A stretch of DNA of 11,448 bases from CANLWN01 sp039815505 (lineage in GTDB: Bacteria; Bacteroidota; Bacteroidia; Flavobacteriales; Flavobacteriaceae): the NCBI GenBank assembly GCA_039815505.1, contig JBCBZE010000081.1:1-11448 (forward strand), read 5' to 3'. The translations under genes were made by a program, and so were the position numbers. The notes below the pieces were generated by a model. That model worked only from the letters and a program-made list of their open reading frames with translations. It was not told the DNA's origin and did not search any database. This document shows positions 7,579-11,448 of the stretch, piece by piece. Position 1 is the first letter of the stretch. Every line of letters begins with the position of its first letter.

Positions 7579-8106
7579 ATGAACATGGTTGATTTCGAAA
7601 CACACTTAACGGGCGGTCATCCCAATTCCCTCGGCAATACCGTGGAAGTTGTGGATATGGTATTGGCCCAGCACGATAAGTTCGAAGAACTCTTCAATTG
7701 CTATTTTAGTGATGATGAAGTGGTCCGGTTGCGTGTTTCCAATGCAATGAAACGTATAGGTAAAGAGCGCCAACAGTTGTTAATTCCCTATATAGACCGT
7801 TTTTTAAACGAAATCTCCAGAATAGACCAAGCTTCTACGCAATGGACCCTGGCACAATTGTTCTTACTGTTAGGGAAAAATATGGATGATGACCAAGTTA
7901 GAAAGGCTAAAGAAATATTGGTCCATAATTTAGAAAATCACAACGATTGGATCGTATTGAACACCACCATGGATACCTTGGCCCATTGGTCCAAAACGGA
8001 TGAGAAACTTAAGTTATGGTTGTATCCCCATTTGGAGAGATTAAGCTTGGATAGCAGAAAGTCGGTTTCTGGGCGTGCCATTAAATTATTGAAAAAACAG
8101 TATTGA
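7579..8106 (+). CDS. Small all-helical protein of unknown function (HEAT/ARM-like)
   Basis: A 175-residue protein that I do not recognise. It has no signal peptide or membrane segment, so it is probably cytosolic. The sequence looks entirely alpha-helical, in about four or five antiparallel helix pairs resembling HEAT-type repeats: EVVDMVLAQHDKFEELFNCYF, VRLRVSNAMKRIGKERQQLL, TQWTLAQLFLLLGKNM, DWIVLNTTMDTLAHWS and SVSGRAIKLLKKQY (about residues 23-175). Such folds usually bind proteins, but HEAT-like DNA glycosylases also exist; the catalytic Asp and aromatic pattern of those is not obvious here. The start MNMVDFETHLTGGHPNS is chosen because an in-frame stop lies just upstream; M3 (7585) is an alternative. 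The frame follows the S41 gene by 50 bases, so it may be its last operon member. Function unknown. Confidence 0.75.
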   Translation: MNMVDFETHLTGGHPNSLGNTVEVVDMVLAQHDKFEELFNCYFSDDEVVRLRVSNAMKRIGKERQQLLIPYIDRFLNEISRIDQASTQWTLAQLFLLLGKNMDDDQVRKAKEILVHNLENHNDWIVLNTTMDTLAHWSKTDEKLKLWLYPHLERLSLDSRKSVSGRAIKLLKKQY

Positions 8107-8141
8107 GCTTTACTGTTTTATGCTTTAGCGCCTTCGTTTTA

Positions 8142-8164
8142 TTTTCCTATTTTTAAAAGGAAAA
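8142..8164 (+). promoter_or_regulatory. Inverted repeat overlapping a candidate -7 box before the dehydrogenase
   Basis: TTTTCCT (8142-8148) and AGGAAAA (8158-8164) form a perfect 7-base dyad around 9 AT bases, just before the ATG at 8171. The loop contains TATTTTTA (8148-8155), close to the TAnnTTTG -7 consensus, with a TTTA 20 bases upstream (8124-8127) as a weak -33 element. The overlap suggests an operator over the promoter, or an mRNA hairpin that could mask the AGG near the start. Both are inference. Confidence 0.35.
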
Positions 8165-8170
8165 AACAAA

Positions 8171-10297
8171 ATGCTTCGATTATCCAATACTTTTTCTTTT
8201 TTGGTTTCTCTCTTTTTTCTTTTGAGTTGTACCGATGATGTAAGGAAACCACAGTCGTCAGGAGAGAAGTATACAACTTGGTCTTCGTATCTGGGTAGCC
8301 CGGACCGAAGTCATTATTCCATCCTTTCACAGATCACTAAAAAGAACAGTGCGGATTTACGGGTTGCATGGACATATTCTGCCCCGGATAGCGGCCAGAT
8401 GCAGATGAATCCCATCGTGGTGGATACCATCTTGTACGGGGTAACTGCCGCCTTGCGGGTAATTGCGCTACAAGCCGAAACGGGAAAAGAAATATGGCGT
8501 TTTGGAGATTCCCTAAAAGTCTGGCACTCCACCAGTAGGGGGGTTGCGTATTGGGAAAATGGTAAAGACAAGCGTGTATTATACACTAGGGGGCCCCATT
8601 TGTTCGCTCTCAATGCTTTAACGGGAAGGCCTATCCATGCCTTTGGGGATAGCGGTAGAATTGATTTGCGTTCAGGACTTCCGGCAAGTGCCAAGGATAA
8701 ATTTGTAATATCCAATACACCGGGAACCATTTACAAAGACCTCATTATTATGCCGCTTAGGGTATCGGAAGATATAGGTGCAGCGCCAGGGGATATCATG
8801 GCGTTCAATATAGTTACGGGAGATTTGGCGTGGGTTTTCCACACCATACCTCATCCGAACGAACCTGGTTACGAAACTTGGGAAAACAAGGAGGCATATG
8901 GAAATGAATCCATTGGAGCGGCCAATAATTGGGCGGGCATGGCACTGGACGATGAAACTGGAATTCTTTACGTTCCAACAGGTTCCGCCGCCCCCGATTT
9001 TTATGGCGGCCTCCGGAAAGGAAGCAATTTATATGCTAACAGTTTGTTGGCATTGGAAGCAAAAACAGGAAAATTGCTGTGGCACTTTCAATTTACCCAT
9101 CATGACCTTTGGGACAGGGATGCCCCGGCACCTCCAAATTTGATAACGATAACTAGAAATGGTAAACGGATACCCGCCGTGGCCCAAGTTACCAAACAGG
9201 GCTACGTTTATCTCTTCAATAGGGAGAACGGTCGGCCACTGTTCACTATAGAAGAGGTTCCCGTACCGGCTTCCAACTTAAAAGGGGAAAAAGCATGGAA
9301 AACCCAACCTTTTCCGGTAAAACCAAACCCCTTTGCACGGCAGTCTAAAGATCTGACTTTAGACGATATAAGCCCTTATGCAAAAAATAGGGAAGAGCTG
9401 AAGCAGGTTTTTAACACCCTTGACCAGCGTTTATATGCGCCACCAAGTCTAGATCCCGTATTGCTCCTACCCGGTTATGACGGAGCTGCGGAATGGGGTG
9501 GGGCAGCTACGGATCCGGAAGATGGAATCATCTATATAAATGCCAATGAGATGGCCTGGATATTGCAAATGGAGGAGAATGACCCTGTTCCAAAAGGTAT
9601 TTCCTTAGGAGCACGTAGTTATCGTAGGTATTGCGCCAGTTGCCATCAGGAGAACAGAGGCGGAATTGTCGCAAGTGGATTTCCTTCGCTTCTTAATATT
9701 AAGTCTAAACGAAAAAAAGAAGAGGTCGCTGAAATCATAACCCAAGGAAAGGGAATCATGACAGGGTTCCCCCAAATACCAAAAGAAGAAAGAGAAGCTT
9801 TATTGGAATTTTTGTTCGATGCGGAACATACTTCACAAAGTTCCTATGAAAATAAGGACCAAACAGACGTACTGCCATATAAGCATAAGGGTTATAACAA
9901 ATTTTTGGATAGCAATGGCCTTCCTGCCATATCACCTCCTTGGGGAACATTACATGCTATTGATTTAAATACCGGTGAATATATTTGGTCCGTTCCATTT
10001 GGAGAAACTCCTGAACTAAAAGCGCAAGGATTTCCAACCACGGGAACCGAAAACTATGGAGGGGCGATAGTAACGGAAAATGGGCTATTGTTCATAGCGG
10101 CCACCAAAGATGGTTATTTTAGGGTTTTTGACAAGCATACAGGTAAGGTTCTTTGGGAATATAGCCTCCCGACAGCGGCTTTTGCAACTCCCGCCACGTA
10201 TAGCATAAATGGCAAACAATATATTGCAATAGCCTGTGGAGGTGAAAAATTAGGTACAAAAAAAGGAAATCAAATTATAGCTTTTGCACTGGAGTAA
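8171..10297 (+). CDS. PQQ-dependent quinoprotein dehydrogenase with internal cytochrome c domain, lipoprotein
   Basis: Predicted periplasm-facing oxidoreductase (708 residues) that oxidises an alcohol or sugar with pyrroloquinoline quinone. The N-terminus ends in LLSC, so C20 is probably lipidated. The rest is an eight-bladed propeller with PQQ-type repeats ending in TG..xW: about 95-111, 143-159, 208-224, 291-307, 345-358, 452-465, 593-608 and 649-664. GAANNWAGMALDDETGILYVP and HHDLWDRDAPAPPNL (310-324) resemble membrane glucose/quinate dehydrogenases; D315 and K342 (TKQG) are the likely catalytic Asp and PQQ-binding Lys. Between blades six and seven sits a cytochrome c domain (about 476-555) with CASCH (488-492) and probable distal ligand M530 in GIMTGFP. 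The five-helix membrane domain of E. coli Gcd is absent. Thus PQQ electrons could pass to the built-in haem. Substrate unknown; no PQQ synthesis genes are in the window. Confidence 0.92.
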   Translation: MLRLSNTFSFLVSLFFLLSCTDDVRKPQSSGEKYTTWSSYLGSPDRSHYSILSQITKKNSADLRVAWTYSAPDSGQMQMNPIVVDTILYGVTAALRVIALQAETGKEIWRFGDSLKVWHSTSRGVAYWENGKDKRVLYTRGPHLFALNALTGRPIHAFGDSGRIDLRSGLPASAKDKFVISNTPGTIYKDLIIMPLRVSEDIGAAPGDIMAFNIVTGDLAWVFHTIPHPNEPGYETWENKEAYGNESIGAANNWAGMALDDETGILYVPTGSAAPDFYGGLRKGSNLYANSLLALEAKTGKLLWHFQFTHHDLWDRDAPAPPNLITITRNGKRIPAVAQVTKQGYVYLFNRENGRPLFTIEEVPVPASNLKGEKAWKTQPFPVKPNPFARQSKDLTLDDISPYAKNREELKQVFNTLDQRLYAPPSLDPVLLLPGYDGAAEWGGAATDPEDGIIYINANEMAWILQMEENDPVPKGISLGARSYRRYCASCHQENRGGIVASGFPSLLNIKSKRKKEEVAEIITQGKGIMTGFPQIPKEEREALLEFLFDAEHTSQSSYENKDQTDVLPYKHKGYNKFLDSNGLPAISPPWGTLHAIDLNTGEYIWSVPFGETPELKAQGFPTTGTENYGGAIVTENGLLFIAATKDGYFRVFDKHTGKVLWEYSLPTAAFATPATYSINGKQYIAIACGGEKLGTKKGNQIIAFALE

Positions 10298-10330
10298 TTA
10301 TAAAGAAAGGTCAATATTGTATTTTTGAAT

Positions 10331-11448
10331 ATGAAGTTGTTCATAGCAATCGTTTGTTTGGGTTGTATGTTCATGGGGGTTGCCCAACGAACATTTGAAA
10401 CGGGTAAAATCATAGATTCCATCCTGGTATCCAATTCTACGAACGAGACTTTTACACTTTACCTACCGTCGTCTTTTGACCAAAGCGCCCTATCTCCCAT
10501 CTTGATTATATTTGAGCCTGGGGGTAGAGGAAAAATAGGTATAAATGCCTTTGTTGAAGCGTCAGAAAAATATGGTCATATATTGGTTTGTTCCAACGAT
10601 GCCAAAAATGGACCTTACGAGCGGAATTTTAATATTGCCAATCGGCTTTTTGCACATGTTTTTTCCAACTTTAATGTCGGTGAAAATCAAATATACCTTG
10701 CGGGTTTCTCCGGGGGGGCAAGACTGGCTTCGGCTATTGCGGCCATTACCGATAAAATGACCGGTGTAATTGCTTGCGGTGCCGGTTTTTCAAATGTCTA
10801 TGCCCATAGACCCACCTATCAGGATTTTTCCTATGTGGCCATTTGTGGAAACAGAGACATGAATTATAGGGAAATAATCAATGTTAAGGGCTATTTGGAC
10901 AAATTGAATTTTGACCATACCCTGATCACCTACGAAGGTAATCACAGCTGGCCATCATCCGAACAAATCCTAAAAGCTTTTGATTGGTTGAATATACGTT
11001 CGCATGTAAAAGGATACCAAACCAAAAGAACCGAAACGATACACAAAAGCTATCAATCCAATTGGTTACTTGCCAGAAAAGCCGAGACCGAAGAAAAATG
11101 GCTGGATGCGGAAGAAGGTTATAGTCGGCTTATAAAAACATACGCCTCTTTCTTTGAAGTGGATACTGTTGAGCAACGGCTAAAACTACTTCAAAAAAAA
11201 CCAGCCTATAAAAAATTGGTTAAATCAAGGACAAAAGCCCTTAAATTGGAGTCAAAGTTATCCGACACTTTCCATAATCGCTTATCCCAAGACTTTAGCG
11301 TTCCCCAAAATGTAGATATGGACTGGTGGAAACAAGAAATGGGAAGTTTAGAAAAAATGCGTTCTTCTTCCGACCCCGAATTAGTGAAAATGGCTGAAAG
11401 AGTACGCTTTATGGTTTTTGCCATAGCCTACGAAAAAAATGCCATGGA
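10331..11448 (+). CDS. Secreted alpha/beta hydrolase (esterase-like) with helical C-terminal extension, 3' end cut by window
   Basis: The frame is open from ATG 10331 to the right edge (372 codons plus two bases). Residues 1-18 form a signal peptide (KLFIAIVCLGCMFMGVA, cleavage before Q19). Residues about 25-222 look like a compact alpha/beta hydrolase of the PHB-depolymerase/esterase type. There is a strand PILIIFEPGGRG (56-67), a nucleophile elbow GFSGGA with S127, a probable acid D176 in CGNRDMNY, and H205 in EGNHSWPS. From about 230 the sequence becomes helical and charged (AETEEKWLDAEEGYSRLIKTY), resembling a TPR-like region, and continues past the window. A run of seven G (10712-10718) encodes the S127-flanking glycines. 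It starts 33 bases after the dehydrogenase stop, so co-transcription is likely. It probably cleaves an ester outside the cytoplasm; substrate unknown. The start is chosen for the signal peptide. Confidence 0.85.
   Translation, partial: MKLFIAIVCLGCMFMGVAQRTFETGKIIDSILVSNSTNETFTLYLPSSFDQSALSPILIIFEPGGRGKIGINAFVEASEKYGHILVCSNDAKNGPYERNFNIANRLFAHVFSNFNVGENQIYLAGFSGGARLASAIAAITDKMTGVIACGAGFSNVYAHRPTYQDFSYVAICGNRDMNYREIINVKGYLDKLNFDHTLITYEGNHSWPSSEQILKAFDWLNIRSHVKGYQTKRTETIHKSYQSNWLLARKAETEEKWLDAEEGYSRLIKTYASFFEVDTVEQRLKLLQKKPAYKKLVKSRTKALKLESKLSDTFHNRLSQDFSVPQNVDMDWWKQEMGSLEKMRSSSDPELVKMAERVRFMVFAIAYEKNAM

Noticed and set aside
8314..8854. Minus-strand frames (138 and 60 codons) inside the dehydrogenase
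   Set aside because: They are antisense to the propeller repeats and have no recognisable protein features.
10320..10327. Exact TATTTTTG match to the -7 consensus before the hydrolase
   Set aside because: It ends 3 bases before the ATG at 10331, so transcription would start at or inside the start codon. There is no -33 element, and the 33-base gap favours read-through from the dehydrogenase.
10545..10760. Plus-strand 71-codon frame near the right end
   Set aside because: It is an out-of-frame shadow. The real frame from 10331 has a signal peptide and an intact Ser-Asp-His set and stays open to the window edge.
1..11448. CRISPR array, tRNA/rRNA gene, insertion sequence, phage or toxin-antitoxin/defence genes
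   Set aside because: I looked for regular repeats, cloverleaf-like segments, transposase or integrase motifs and small paired genes on both strands and saw none. All frames of substance are accounted for by enzymes or rnpA.

Overview
The window looks like a chromosomal segment of a member of the Bacteroidota, most likely a Flavobacteriaceae. The evidence is a moderate, AT-leaning base composition, mostly missing Shine-Dalgarno sequences with A-rich stretches before the starts, TAnnTTTG-like candidate -7 boxes, Bacteroidota-style secreted and lipoprotein enzymes, and an rnpA that is not paired with rpmH. This placement is an inference from style and gene content, not from a marker gene comparison.

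Layout. Bases 1-674 (minus strand) hold the N-terminal third to half of a CPA1-type Na+(K+)/H+ antiporter that runs off the left edge. A 304-base divergent intergenic region with two small inverted repeats separates it from a plus-strand block that fills the rest of the window. That block begins with a cytosolic metallo-beta-lactamase-fold hydrolase (979-1836). Next come a subtilisin-type lipoprotein protease (1929-3578) and an M1 zinc aminopeptidase (3568-5433), whose reading frames overlap by 11 bases. Then come rnpA (5530-5916) and an S41 C-terminal processing protease (5900-7528), overlapping by 17 bases, followed by a small all-helical protein of unknown function (7579-8106). The right end carries a PQQ-type quinoprotein dehydrogenase lipoprotein with a cytochrome c domain set inside its propeller (8171-10297). 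After it, 33 bases downstream, is a secreted alpha/beta hydrolase with a helical C-terminal extension, cut by the right edge (10331 onward).

How the genes fit together. The centre is an envelope proteolysis cluster: S8 endoprotease, M1 aminopeptidase and S41 processing protease, all with export signals, and with the RNase P protein gene wedged among them. S8 and M1 are probably translationally coupled and could degrade peptides in sequence. rnpA and S41 also overlap, linking tRNA processing to an envelope protease at the expression level, although no biochemical link is implied. The dehydrogenase and the hydrolase form a likely second unit: the hydrolase could free an alcohol, sugar or acid that the quinoprotein oxidises, passing electrons to its own haem. 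That pathway is inference.

I saw no tRNA or rRNA gene, CRISPR array, insertion sequence, phage gene or long repeat. I found no clear evidence of an undescribed defence or mobile system. The most unusual items are the intercalated cytochrome c in the dehydrogenase, the long insertion between Asp and His in the subtilase, and the uncharacterised helical protein.
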